18,072 bases of DNA, from assembly GCA_947629215.1 (NCBI GenBank), contig CANRCU010000014.1, positions 1 through 18,072 of the forward strand, given 5' to 3'. This DNA comes from an uncultured Clostridia bacterium. Lineage in GTDB: Bacteria; Bacillota; Clostridia; Lachnospirales; CAG-274. Position 1 is the first letter of the stretch, and every line of letters starts with the position of its first letter. Below, piece after piece: positions 7,080 to 14,658 of this stretch. The position numbers were made by a program, and so were the translations under genes. A model generated the notes under the pieces. The model searched no databases. It was given only the letters and a program-made list of their open reading frames with translations, and had not been told where the DNA came from.

Positions 7080-7106
7080 TTAGCACTCAATCAAGTCGAG
7101 TGCTAA
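7080..7106. promoter_or_regulatory. CIRCE operator (HrcA-binding site) of groESL
   Basis: Perfect TTAGCACTC-N9-GAGTGCTAA inverted repeat, the classical CIRCE element bound by HrcA. It covers the expected transcription start and early leader of groESL, so a bound repressor would block initiation until heat stress. Confidence 0.97.
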
Positions 7107-7115
7107 TTTATTGTT

Positions 7116-7144
7116 ATATTAAACCATTCAGTGTTTTTTTGCAA
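7116..7144 (-). promoter_or_regulatory. groESL promoter
   Basis: TTGCAA (7144-7139), 17 bases, TAATAT (7121-7116). Predicted start near 7109, next to the CIRCE element. The leader to groES is about 78 bases. Confidence 0.7.
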
Positions 7145-7234
7145 TGCCATTATTTGCCGTAATTTTTTTTATATCTTGTGTTTACTTTTGTTTTCTTCCG
7201 TTATCTTTGTTTTTCTTTTCTTTTCAATTTATTT

Positions 7235-8377
7235 TCATAATACCGTCATTCCTGTTTTATACTCACTGCCAATCTTACCGCCTGTCAGTATATTGTATAT
7301 ATCGGTCGCTCTTATCTCGTTTTCAAGCAATTCTTCATTGGGCTTTACGCGTGTTATAACGGGCAGGCTGCTTTTTTTTGTAAGCTCATTTATAAGATAT
7401 TTTTTCTCGGCTCTCACACCCAACACTCTTATATACCGCAAAGGTCCTGACTGCATTTGTTTTGTTATTCCCAATATCATATGCAAAACAGCCCTTTGCA
7501 GTTTTGTATATGTATAACGGCTCGTTTTTGCGGCTAAAACAAGCTCCGACACGGTTTTACCCGCAGACAGGGTATAAAGCCTGTTTTCAAGCCCTTCGGT
7601 AATATCGGCTGTTTTTGCAAGTTTTTCAGGGGGAGCAGTTCTCAATATATAAGCCAATATTGCCGAATATCCGTCAATATTTGGGAATACGGCATTTTTA
7701 TAGTCCCCTGCCGTATTTTCGGGTATGGCGTCATACGGTATTATACCTTCCGCCAAAGCCCGCCTGACAGCCGACGCAGAGGAAATTTTTCCGCTCAGTT
7801 CCGCCGAGCTATAGTTGTTTGTTCTTTTGACCGTATACGGCTTTACTGCGCTGTTTAACTTTTTCAGCGCCGCAAGATATTCTATCGCAAGTATATTGTT
7901 CGGCATTTTGAGTATATCTCCGCAAGATGCCGTTTGCTCGGCTGCAGCTGCTCTTGCGGCAGGATAAGAAGCCCCCTCTGCAAGCTTTTTTTTCAAAATA
8001 TCTTTAAATTCCGCGCTTTCATTCACAAAAACTTCGGCAACTCTATCAAGCTTGGATATTTCACCGCTTTCGCTGCCAAAACTCAAAGCGGATACAATAC
8101 CGCTTTTTTCGATCATCTCCGCCGCCTTGCCTGCAAATATATCCGCCGCCCCCGTCGCATACTCCACGGGAAGTTCCAGCACCATATCCGCTCCATTTTT
8201 AAGTGCCTGTCTTGTACGGACAAATTTGTCAAATACAGCCGGTTCGCCCCTCTGCACAAAGTTTCCGCTCATCACGATTATTATATTTTCACAGCCCGTC
8301 AATTCGCGGGTCTTTTCAATATGAAATGCATGACCGTTATGAAACGGATCGTATTCGGCTATTATTGCGGTGTTCAC
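7235..8377 (-). CDS. tmcAL: tRNA(Met) cytidine acetate ligase (TmcAL, YlbM family)
   Basis: A protein of about 380 residues of the TmcAL family, which activates acetate with ATP and acetylates cytidine 34 (ac4C) of elongator tRNA-Met. The N-terminal nucleotidyltransferase domain shows IIAEYDPFHNGH (5-16) with the HxGH motif, VMSGNFVQRGEPA (35-47), ADMVLELPVEYA (63-74) and FGSESG (100-105). Most relatives have EYNPFHNGH, so Asp at residue 10 is a mild variant. The C-terminal part carries SRYTYTKLQRAVLHMILG, typical of the tRNA-binding region. The start is taken as GTG at 8377 because the GGGGGGAG ribosome binding site lies just before it; the ATG 11 codons upstream overlaps the promoter. It is transcribed away from spoVB. 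No terminator is visible between it and the groESL promoter. Confidence 0.9.
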   Translation of the reverse strand: MNTAIIAEYDPFHNGHAFHIEKTRELTGCENIIIVMSGNFVQRGEPAVFDKFVRTRQALKNGADMVLELPVEYATGAADIFAGKAAEMIEKSGIVSALSFGSESGEISKLDRVAEVFVNESAEFKDILKKKLAEGASYPAARAAAAEQTASCGDILKMPNNILAIEYLAALKKLNSAVKPYTVKRTNNYSSAELSGKISSASAVRRALAEGIIPYDAIPENTAGDYKNAVFPNIDGYSAILAYILRTAPPEKLAKTADITEGLENRLYTLSAGKTVSELVLAAKTSRYTYTKLQRAVLHMILGITKQMQSGPLRYIRVLGVRAEKKYLINELTKKSSLPVITRVKPNEELLENEIRATDIYNILTGGKIGSEYKTGMTVL

Positions 8378-8400
8378 AATATCTCCCCCCTTTGAAAAAA

Positions 8401-8429
8401 AGTATATCATATTTTAATATAAAACTCAA
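8401..8429 (-). promoter_or_regulatory. Promoter of tmcAL
   Basis: TTGAGT (8429-8424), 17 bases, TATACT (8406-8401). Initiation near 8394 leaves a leader of only about 17 bases that contains the strong ribosome binding site, which supports the GTG start. Confidence 0.65.
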
Positions 8430-8455
8430 TCCGCATTTTTACCTTAACATATGCA

Positions 8456-8461
8456 TATAAT
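8456..8461 (+). promoter_or_regulatory. Candidate -10 box of the spoVB-like gene
   Basis: A consensus TATAAT lies 33 bases before the start codon in the divergent intergenic region, but no convincing -35 hexamer is found 16-18 bases upstream, so an activator or a sporulation sigma factor could be involved. Confidence 0.3.
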
Positions 8462-8493
8462 TTTCTTGACACTCAACAGAAAGTAATGATCTC

Positions 8494-10029
8494 ATGACAA
8501 AAGGCAAAACAATAATAAAAGGCGCGCTCATACTTACATTGGCAAACCTTATCACACGTATAATGGGCTTTGTTTACCGCATATTTATGTCAAAAGCGAT
8601 AGGCACGGGCGGCATGGGCGTATATCAGCTGATAATGCCTGTCTACCTGCTTGTATTTTCGCTTTGTTCGTCGGGGCTTGCCACCGCAGTATCCGCCTGT
8701 ACAGCAGCCAACGCAGCAAAAAAAGACTATGGCGCAACAAGAAAGATACTGAATACATCGCTTGCCATAACTGCCTGCCTTTCGCTTGCAGCCTGCGCTA
8801 TCGTTTTCTTCGGCGCCGGCGTTATAGGCAAATATCTGCTGCACGAACCTCGCACCACGCTGTCGTTAAAAATAATAGCGCTTTGTTTCCCCTTTATGTG
8901 CATAGGTGCCTGCCTGCGCGGATATTTCTACGGTCTGCAAAAAATGGCTCTGCCCGCTGCCTCACAGGTACTTGAACAAAGCGTGCGAATACTGGTCGTA
9001 TGGCTGCTTTGCGGCAAAATGATCTCACGCGGGCTTGAATATGCCTGCGCCATGGCAGTCATGGGTATGGCTTGCGGAGAAATTGTATCTTTTATTTTTA
9101 CCGTCATAGTATACCGTGCAAAAAGCTCCGTTCTTAACAAGCATACATCATTGAAATATACTCAGGCTCTGCAAACGGTGCTTTCCGTGTCTGTACCGCT
9201 GACACTTAACAGAGGTATTTCCTCCTGTCTGTCCACTGCCGAAAATATACTTATCCCGCAAAGACTGATACTGCACGGCATGACCTCGGAACAGGCAATA
9301 AGTCTTTTCGGCGGTCTGTGCGGTATGGCGGTCCCGCTTATAATGTTTCCCTGTTCTCTGCTGACAGCGCTTGCGACCGCTCTTATGCCTGCCATAAGCG
9401 AATATTCCTCAGGTGGGGATTACCCTGCAATAGGCAGAGCGCTCAGACGCACGCTTTTGTTCACAACGGTCATAGGCATTGGCGTAAGCGGTATTTTCAT
9501 TTTCTTCCCTACCGAAATATCTTCGGCGGTATACGGAAGAAGCGATATTGCGCCCATGCTCTGTCTTTTGGGTGTGATATGCCCTTTTTTATATACACAG
9601 GTCATTCTTTCGGCTGCGCTGAACGGCATAAACTGTCAGCTCTACATATTCAGACTGGGGCTTTTAAGCTCGGCAATAACAATATCTTCAATATTATTTC
9701 TTATGCCCAAATACGGCATACACGCATATATTGCGGCTTGGGCGCTATCTGCGGTGATCACGAACGCGCTTTCAAAACAACGGCTCGAAAGGATCACCGA
9801 CGAACTTTCTATAAAAGCCGACGATATATTCAAATGCATACTTTCGATAATTTTTGTATGTATCTGCGGAAAATTTCTCTGTCGTCATCTGAATATGCAC
9901 GGACTTGTCGGTCTTGCGCTGCTGGTCGGCTGCTGCGGATCGTTATATCTTTATATACTCGATATAATGGGTGTATTCGGTTTCGGCGATATTTTTGCCC
10001 TATTTCTGCAAAGAAGAAAAATCAAATGA
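8494..10029 (+). CDS. SpoVB-like lipid-linked oligosaccharide flippase (MOP superfamily)
   Basis: A 511-residue protein with about 12-14 membrane helices, close in length to B. subtilis SpoVB (518). The N-terminal FVYRIFMSKAIGTGGMGVYQL segment (26-46), the LRGYFYGLQKMALPAASQVLEQSVRI stretch (about 140-165) and the overall layout match the SpoVB/MurJ-like polysaccharide transporter group (PF01943). Members move lipid-linked cell-wall precursors across the membrane; SpoVB itself is needed for spore cortex formation. A paralogue involved in another polysaccharide cannot be excluded, so no symbol is given. The ribosome binding site is weak (AGAAAG), and an ATG six bases before the cluster ATGATCTCATGA gives a three-codon frame ending on the start codon. 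No intrinsic terminator follows; the next gene has its own promoter. Confidence 0.85.
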   Translation: MTKGKTIIKGALILTLANLITRIMGFVYRIFMSKAIGTGGMGVYQLIMPVYLLVFSLCSSGLATAVSACTAANAAKKDYGATRKILNTSLAITACLSLAACAIVFFGAGVIGKYLLHEPRTTLSLKIIALCFPFMCIGACLRGYFYGLQKMALPAASQVLEQSVRILVVWLLCGKMISRGLEYACAMAVMGMACGEIVSFIFTVIVYRAKSSVLNKHTSLKYTQALQTVLSVSVPLTLNRGISSCLSTAENILIPQRLILHGMTSEQAISLFGGLCGMAVPLIMFPCSLLTALATALMPAISEYSSGGDYPAIGRALRRTLLFTTVIGIGVSGIFIFFPTEISSAVYGRSDIAPMLCLLGVICPFLYTQVILSAALNGINCQLYIFRLGLLSSAITISSILFLMPKYGIHAYIAAWALSAVITNALSKQRLERITDELSIKADDIFKCILSIIFVCICGKFLCRHLNMHGLVGLALLVGCCGSLYLYILDIMGVFGFGDIFALFLQRRKIK

Positions 10030-10080
10030 CAGTAAAATATTTACATTTATTTCAATTTTATTGCGTTTATCGGTTACTAC

Positions 10081-10109
10081 TTGAAAAAAAGTTATTTTTA
10101 TGATATAGT
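10081..10109 (+). promoter_or_regulatory. Promoter of the ttcA-like operon
   Basis: TTGAAA (10081-10086), 17 bases, TATAGT (10104-10109) preceded by TGA, an extended -10. Initiation is expected near 10115-10117, which rules out the ATG at 10113 as the start of the next gene. Confidence 0.72.
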
Positions 10110-10142
10110 ATTATGTCAGATAAAACACAGGAGAGGATCCGT

Positions 10143-10871
10143 ATGAAGATACAAAAACTGCTTAGCTATGTACGCTGCGCAGTAGATGATTATAATATGA
10201 TATCGGAAGGCGATAGGATAGCAATAGGCGTTTCGGGCGGCAAAGACAGCCTTGCAATGATAGTTGCCTTAAAACAGCTGCAAAGATTTTATCCTAATCA
10301 TTTTGAGCTGGAAGCTATATCCGTCAGTCTTGGTTTTGATGGTATGGACTTTTCGCCCATCACAAACTTCTGCCGTGAACAAGGTGTTAATTATACAGTA
10401 GTTGAAACCGATATAGGCGAAATAATCTTTAATGAAAGAAAAGAAAAAAATCCCTGCTCGCTCTGCGCAAATATGCGCAAAGGCGCTTTAAATGACATGG
10501 TAGAAAAACTCGGCTGCAATAAAATTGCTCTCGGCCATAATAAAGACGACGTTATAGAAACATTTCTCATGTCATTGTTTTACGAGGGCAGAATAAACTG
10601 TTTCAGCCCCGTCACCTACCTTGACCGCAAAAAAATAACGAGCATACGTCCGCTTGTATATGTACCCGAAGCCGAAATTATCGGTTTTTCAAAAAAATAC
10701 TCTCTGCCCGTTGTCAAAAACAAATGCCCTGCCGACGGCAAAACAAAACGTGAAGATATCAAAAATATGATGCGTGAGTACCGCTCGATTTTCAGCTGTT
10801 TTGACAACAAAATATTCGGCGCGATACAAAGGGCTGGCATAAACGGCTGGGCAAAAGATAAAATCAAATAA
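10143..10871 (+). CDS. TtcA-family PP-loop ATPase (probable tRNA 2-thiocytidine synthesis)
   Basis: A 242-residue adenine-nucleotide alpha-hydrolase. The PP-loop is SGGKDS at 31-36; a CSLC pair (Cys105, Cys108) and a third cysteine in NKCPADG (Cys195) match the [4Fe-4S] ligands of TtcA; GHNKDDVIET (131-140) is the usual GHxxDD motif. TtcA adenylates cytidine 32 of certain tRNAs and replaces its oxygen with sulfur. The protein is shorter than E. coli TtcA (about 311), which is common in Firmicutes, where the tRNA target has been less studied, so the symbol is withheld. The start at 10143 is chosen because of AGGAGAGG just upstream; the earlier ATG at 10113 coincides with the expected transcription start. 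First gene of a tight four-gene operon (gaps of 12, 16 and 25 bases). Confidence 0.87.
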   Translation: MKIQKLLSYVRCAVDDYNMISEGDRIAIGVSGGKDSLAMIVALKQLQRFYPNHFELEAISVSLGFDGMDFSPITNFCREQGVNYTVVETDIGEIIFNERKEKNPCSLCANMRKGALNDMVEKLGCNKIALGHNKDDVIETFLMSLFYEGRINCFSPVTYLDRKKITSIRPLVYVPEAEIIGFSKKYSLPVVKNKCPADGKTKREDIKNMMREYRSIFSCFDNKIFGAIQRAGINGWAKDKIK

Positions 10872-10883
10872 CGGAGGAACACC

Positions 10884-12950
10884 ATGAATATACTTAAAGA
10901 AAAAAAACTTTATATTGCCGTCATCATCGCAATTGTTCTGGAATTGTTCGTATTCAATTTTAAGCACTGGGAAAGTCTTTTCTACAAAGAGATACCTATA
11001 ACCGACTACGATATAACAAGCAATACAAAAGAGATCACCGATAATGTCATTGTTGATGCAAACGACAGCGGATTAGCAGAGATAGAGATCAAAAACATCA
11101 ATTCTGATGTTAAAAACATTTACATAGACGCATATAATTTCACAGCCACAGATCCTTCTTTTTACAAGCCCGGGATACCGTGGGATTTTGAGTGTCTTAA
11201 TACCTTTATATCTGTATCGAGCAGCGGATATCAAGATTATTGTCCAATGCCTACAAGGTATATTTCTGTCAACGTGGAACGCTCCAGGTATATAAGGCTG
11301 ATGCCTGCCGGTAAAACAAAAGATATTGTTGTTACTTTTCTCGTCAACAAACACTCGCCGATTATTATTGAAAAAATCAGCCTTAACAAAAAAGTACCGC
11401 TATTTTTTATACCTCTACGCGCATTTGTAGTCTTTATACTGATATATGCATTTTCCAACGCAAAACAAATTTTTGCATGTGAACAGCTGCGCAAAAGGAA
11501 AAAACTCATTGTCTTTATGTTGTTGATCGCCGATCTTGTATTTTGTGGGATATTTATAGCAGTCAATCCACGATACCGTGAAACCGATCGGCTATATAGA
11601 CCCAGCGATCAATGTAATTTTTTCTTTGTTCCCGAGTATGATCTGCTCGCTCGAGCCATGCTTCACGGTCAGTTGTATCTTGAAGAAGAGCCGCCAAAAT
11701 GGCTTGCCCGGCTTGAAAATCCCTATGACGTTTCCGCAAGGGACGCTCTTATTGATACCGAAGAGGAGCTTTATTTTTGGGACGTTGCATACTTTAACGG
11801 CAAATATTACGTATATTTCGGCTTATTGCCCGTTTTGCTGTTTTATATACCGTGGCGGCTGGTATTCGGCTCCGGTCTGCCGACCTCACTTGGGGTATAC
11901 TTGTGTATTTGTATATTCATAATTTTTGCATTTTTGCTTTTGAAAGAGATAATCGACCGTTATTTTCCAAATACACCGTTTCGGTTCTATCTGTTGATGA
12001 CACAGGTGCTTATATTTTCATGCGGTCTGCCATATGCGCTGCGTATGCCAAGTTTTTATTACACGCCCATTTTATTGGCACTTGCGCTTGTGACAGCAGG
12101 TCTGTATTTTCTGTTCAGAACTTTCCGCGGCGGTAAGGCTCAAGTACCTTGTCTTGCGCTCGGTTGCTTGTGTATGGCGCTTGTTGCACTGTGCCGTCCT
12201 CAGTTTCTGGCAGCATCTTTCCTTACAATACCGCTGTTTGCAGATGTTGTTATAAAAAATATACGCCATAAAAAAGCTGCTGTTTATGCTGCGGCATTTC
12301 TTGTGCCGTATATTGCCGTTGCGGCTGTTACAATGTGGTATAACTATGCTCGGTTCGGTTCGGTGTTTGATTTCGGTGCAAACTATAATCTCACGACAAA
12401 CGATGTAACATCACGCGGATTTAACCTTTACAGAATACCTTTAGGCATTTTTGCATATTTTTTCCAGCCTCCGGTATTGACGGCAGTATTCCCTTTTATT
12501 ACCAATACCGACCTTTCTACCTGCTATATGGGTATAACAGTTTCCGAAAATATGTACGGCGGTATATTTATGGCATATCCAATAACATGGCTGTTTCTTG
12601 CTATAAAAGAGGTAATACCGATATTTAAAGAAAAGAAATTATGGCATTTTCTTCTGGCGCTCCCTGTTATTTCGTTTGCAGTCGGTATCGCAGATACCGA
12701 AATGGGCGGTATTCTCTCAAGGTATTCTCTGGATATTGCTTTTTACATAATACTTTTTTCCGTTATTACTGCTTTTGCTCTTATCGGAAAAGCTCATACG
12801 CAAAAAACGGGACGTATAATTTTTATACTTTCGACCTTATGCCTTATTTTTGATGTATTTCTGTGTTGTACAGCCTCGGTTGAAACTCTTAACATTTATA
12901 ATCCGGATTTTTACTATGATGTGGCTCATACAATAGCTTTCTGGATGTAA
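10884..12950 (+). CDS. Large multi-spanning membrane protein, GT-C glycosyltransferase-like
   Basis: A 688-residue protein with one N-terminal membrane helix (about 9-26), a soluble, probably extracytoplasmic region (about 30-165), and then about ten or more membrane helices. The loop holding PEYDLLARAMLHGQLYLEEE and, further on, YFNGKYYVYFGLLPVLLFYI resembles the first external loop of GT-C type, lipid-sugar-dependent glycosyltransferases of Clostridia, as does ANYNLTTNDVTSRGFNLYRI in the C-terminal half. Such enzymes transfer sugars from polyprenyl-phosphate donors outside the membrane. I cannot name the acceptor, and the acidic catalytic residue is not certain. A GGAGG ribosome binding site lies 7 bases before the start. 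It overlaps nothing and sits between the TtcA-like gene and the recombinase in the same operon. A non-enzymatic membrane role remains possible. Confidence 0.62.
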   Translation: MNILKEKKLYIAVIIAIVLELFVFNFKHWESLFYKEIPITDYDITSNTKEITDNVIVDANDSGLAEIEIKNINSDVKNIYIDAYNFTATDPSFYKPGIPWDFECLNTFISVSSSGYQDYCPMPTRYISVNVERSRYIRLMPAGKTKDIVVTFLVNKHSPIIIEKISLNKKVPLFFIPLRAFVVFILIYAFSNAKQIFACEQLRKRKKLIVFMLLIADLVFCGIFIAVNPRYRETDRLYRPSDQCNFFFVPEYDLLARAMLHGQLYLEEEPPKWLARLENPYDVSARDALIDTEEELYFWDVAYFNGKYYVYFGLLPVLLFYIPWRLVFGSGLPTSLGVYLCICIFIIFAFLLLKEIIDRYFPNTPFRFYLLMTQVLIFSCGLPYALRMPSFYYTPILLALALVTAGLYFLFRTFRGGKAQVPCLALGCLCMALVALCRPQFLAASFLTIPLFADVVIKNIRHKKAAVYAAAFLVPYIAVAAVTMWYNYARFGSVFDFGANYNLTTNDVTSRGFNLYRIPLGIFAYFFQPPVLTAVFPFITNTDLSTCYMGITVSENMYGGIFMAYPITWLFLAIKEVIPIFKEKKLWHFLLALPVISFAVGIADTEMGGILSRYSLDIAFYIILFSVITAFALIGKAHTQKTGRIIFILSTLCLIFDVFLCCTASVETLNIYNPDFYYDVAHTIAFWM

Positions 12951-12966
12951 TAAAGGAGAACACTTT

Positions 12967-14037
12967 ATGGATTTTGAATATCACAACAAACAGGATCACA
13001 AGATAACACAGGAACTTCGCGAATTAAAAAAAAGTATGCCTGATTTTATGGAAGACTTTTTTGTATATATGAGAAACACCGTTTCGCCTGCCACGCAATT
13101 GGGTTATACACGTGATATAAAGATATTTTTTACATATCTTGCCAACGACGAAGGGGATTTCCCGACAGACATAAAGTTATTTACCGTTACAGAGCTTAAG
13201 CGTATAGATGCGCGTATACTGAACCGATATGTAGATTATCTGTCATACTATATTCGCAGCTTTGCAACAAAAAATGACGAAAACGTCAATATCGAAACAC
13301 TTAACCATGACAGAGGCATCAGCCGCAAGCTTTCTGCTCTGAGAAAATTATTCAAATATTATTATCAGGAAGAAGTGCTTGACGCAAACCCGACCGAGCT
13401 TGTAAACAACCCAAAGATACACGAAAAAAACATTGTCCGTCTTGAACCCGATGAAGTTGCAAAACTGCTTGACACTATAGAAAGCGGTAACGGGCTTACC
13501 GCCGCTCAGCAAAAATATCATAAATATACAGCTTTGCGCGATACTGCTCTCATAACCGTACTGCTTGGCACGGGTATGCGCGTAAGCGAATGCGTTGGGC
13601 TTGATATGCAGCATATAGATTTTGAAAACGGTTTCTTCGCCGTAAAACGAAAAGGCGGCAAGGAACAGTACATATACTTCGGAGAAGAAATTGAAGAAAT
13701 ACTTCATAAATACCTGCCCGTTCGGCACGAGATAGACGCATTGCCGGGGCATGAAAACGCGCTGTTTCTGTCAATGCAGAAAAAAAGGCTCGGTGTGCGC
13801 AGCGTCGAAAATATGGTCAAAAAATATGCAAGCCTTATAACCACCATCAAAAAAATAACACCCCATAAGCTCCGCAGTACCTACGGCACACAGCTTTATC
13901 AGGAAAGCGGCGATATATATCTTGTCGCCGATGTACTCGGTCACAGCGATGTCAACACCACCCGCCGTCACTATGCCGATATGGCGGAAGATAACCGCAA
14001 AAAAGCCGCAAAATTTGTTAAACTCAGAAAAGCATGA
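12967..14037 (+). CDS. Tyrosine recombinase, XerC/XerD-like integrase
   Basis: A 356-residue site-specific recombinase. The N-terminal SAM-like core-binding domain covers about 25-135 (MEDFFVYMRNTVSPATQLGY at 28-47), and the catalytic domain 155-350. All six expected catalytic residues are visible: Arg205 in GTGMRVSE, Lys229 in KRKGG, His300 and Arg303 in TPHKLRSTYGT, His326 in LGHSDVNTT and Tyr336 in RRHYAD. It is therefore likely active. It is longer than XerC/XerD (about 300). The extra length comes mainly from an N-terminal extension and an insertion around 60-110. It sits third in a housekeeping-like operon, with an AAAGGAG ribosome binding site and no attachment repeats or phage genes nearby. 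It may act as a chromosomal Xer protein for dimer resolution or as an orphan; the sequence does not decide. Confidence 0.9.
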   Translation: MDFEYHNKQDHKITQELRELKKSMPDFMEDFFVYMRNTVSPATQLGYTRDIKIFFTYLANDEGDFPTDIKLFTVTELKRIDARILNRYVDYLSYYIRSFATKNDENVNIETLNHDRGISRKLSALRKLFKYYYQEEVLDANPTELVNNPKIHEKNIVRLEPDEVAKLLDTIESGNGLTAAQQKYHKYTALRDTALITVLLGTGMRVSECVGLDMQHIDFENGFFAVKRKGGKEQYIYFGEEIEEILHKYLPVRHEIDALPGHENALFLSMQKKRLGVRSVENMVKKYASLITTIKKITPHKLRSTYGTQLYQESGDIYLVADVLGHSDVNTTRRHYADMAEDNRKKAAKFVKLRKA

Positions 14038-14062
14038 CAGACAGTATCTCATCGGAGGAAAA

Positions 14063-14578
14063 ATGAAAAAAACTCTTATTGTAAACGGTTCACCGCGTGA
14101 AAACGGGCATTGCGCCAAAGTTATAAAGTATATGGAAAAACATCTTGAAACTACGGTAATAAACTGTTTTGACAATATATTGCACTGCACGGGATGCGAT
14201 GTCTGCCAAAACGGAAAATGCATATTAAATGATAAAATGCAGCAATTCTATACGCTTATAGAAAATGCCGACAACATTATTTTTGTTTCGCCGCTGTATT
14301 TCTCCATGCTGACGGGCGGACTGCTGACTTTTGCGTCACGCTGGCAATATTTTTATCACAACCCCTGTAAAAAACAAAAAAAGGGGGCTGTTATACTGCT
14401 TGGCGGAGGCAGTACACGCGACACCGCCAAAGCATATTCGACAGCCGATATAATAATGCGTTATGCAAATATAAAAGAACCTCTGCATCTGGATTTTATC
14501 GGCACTGACGGCAAAGACCCTCTTGACGAACAGGCTTTTACCAAACAGCTTGACAAAATAATCGATTTCATGCAATAG
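14063..14578 (+). CDS. Flavodoxin-fold NAD(P)H oxidoreductase, iron-sulfur flavoprotein type
   Basis: A 171-residue protein of the NADPH-dependent FMN reductase group (PF03358). It has the FMN-phosphate loop NGSPRENGHC (8-17) and VSPLYFSMLTGGL in the middle, next to the isoalloxazine site. The cluster Cys42-X2-Cys45-X2-Cys48-X4-Cys53 fits the compact CX2CX2CX(4-7)C motif reported for iron-sulfur flavoproteins (Isf), which bind a [4Fe-4S] cluster and FMN and transfer electrons in anaerobes. The start is set by CGGAGG before the ATG at 14063; the longer upstream frame overlaps the recombinase gene and is rejected. It is the last gene of the operon, 25 bases after the recombinase stop, with a hairpin following. 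The natural electron donor and acceptor are unknown. Confidence 0.85.
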   Translation: MKKTLIVNGSPRENGHCAKVIKYMEKHLETTVINCFDNILHCTGCDVCQNGKCILNDKMQQFYTLIENADNIIFVSPLYFSMLTGGLLTFASRWQYFYHNPCKKQKKGAVILLGGGSTRDTAKAYSTADIIMRYANIKEPLHLDFIGTDGKDPLDEQAFTKQLDKIIDFMQ

Positions 14579-14615
14579 CTTTGCTTTTATTGACTTTTTG
14601 CCAAAACTACACTTT

Positions 14616-14645
14616 AAAACGGAGCCGCAAATGCGACTCCGTTTC
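14616..14645. terminator. Probable bidirectional terminator between convergent genes
   Basis: A stem of 8 plus 3 base pairs with one internal mismatch and an AAAT loop (14617-14644; outer arms AAACGGAG and CTCCGTTT). T-rich tails are short on both sides: GTTTCTGT rightward and TTTTAAAG leftward. It lies about 40 bases past the flavoprotein gene and 15 bases past the AIM24 gene, so it probably serves both. Confidence 0.7.
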
Positions 14646-14658
14646 TGTATAATCCTTA

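Noticed and set aside
9318..10103. 261-codon rightward frame inside and past the spoVB-like gene
   Set aside because: It is an alternative frame of a well-supported gene, has no ribosome binding site, and has His/Arg/Cys-rich shadow composition.
13771..14223. 150-codon leftward frame opposite the recombinase and flavoprotein genes
   Set aside because: Antisense to two well-supported genes, with no promoter, ribosome binding site or family match.
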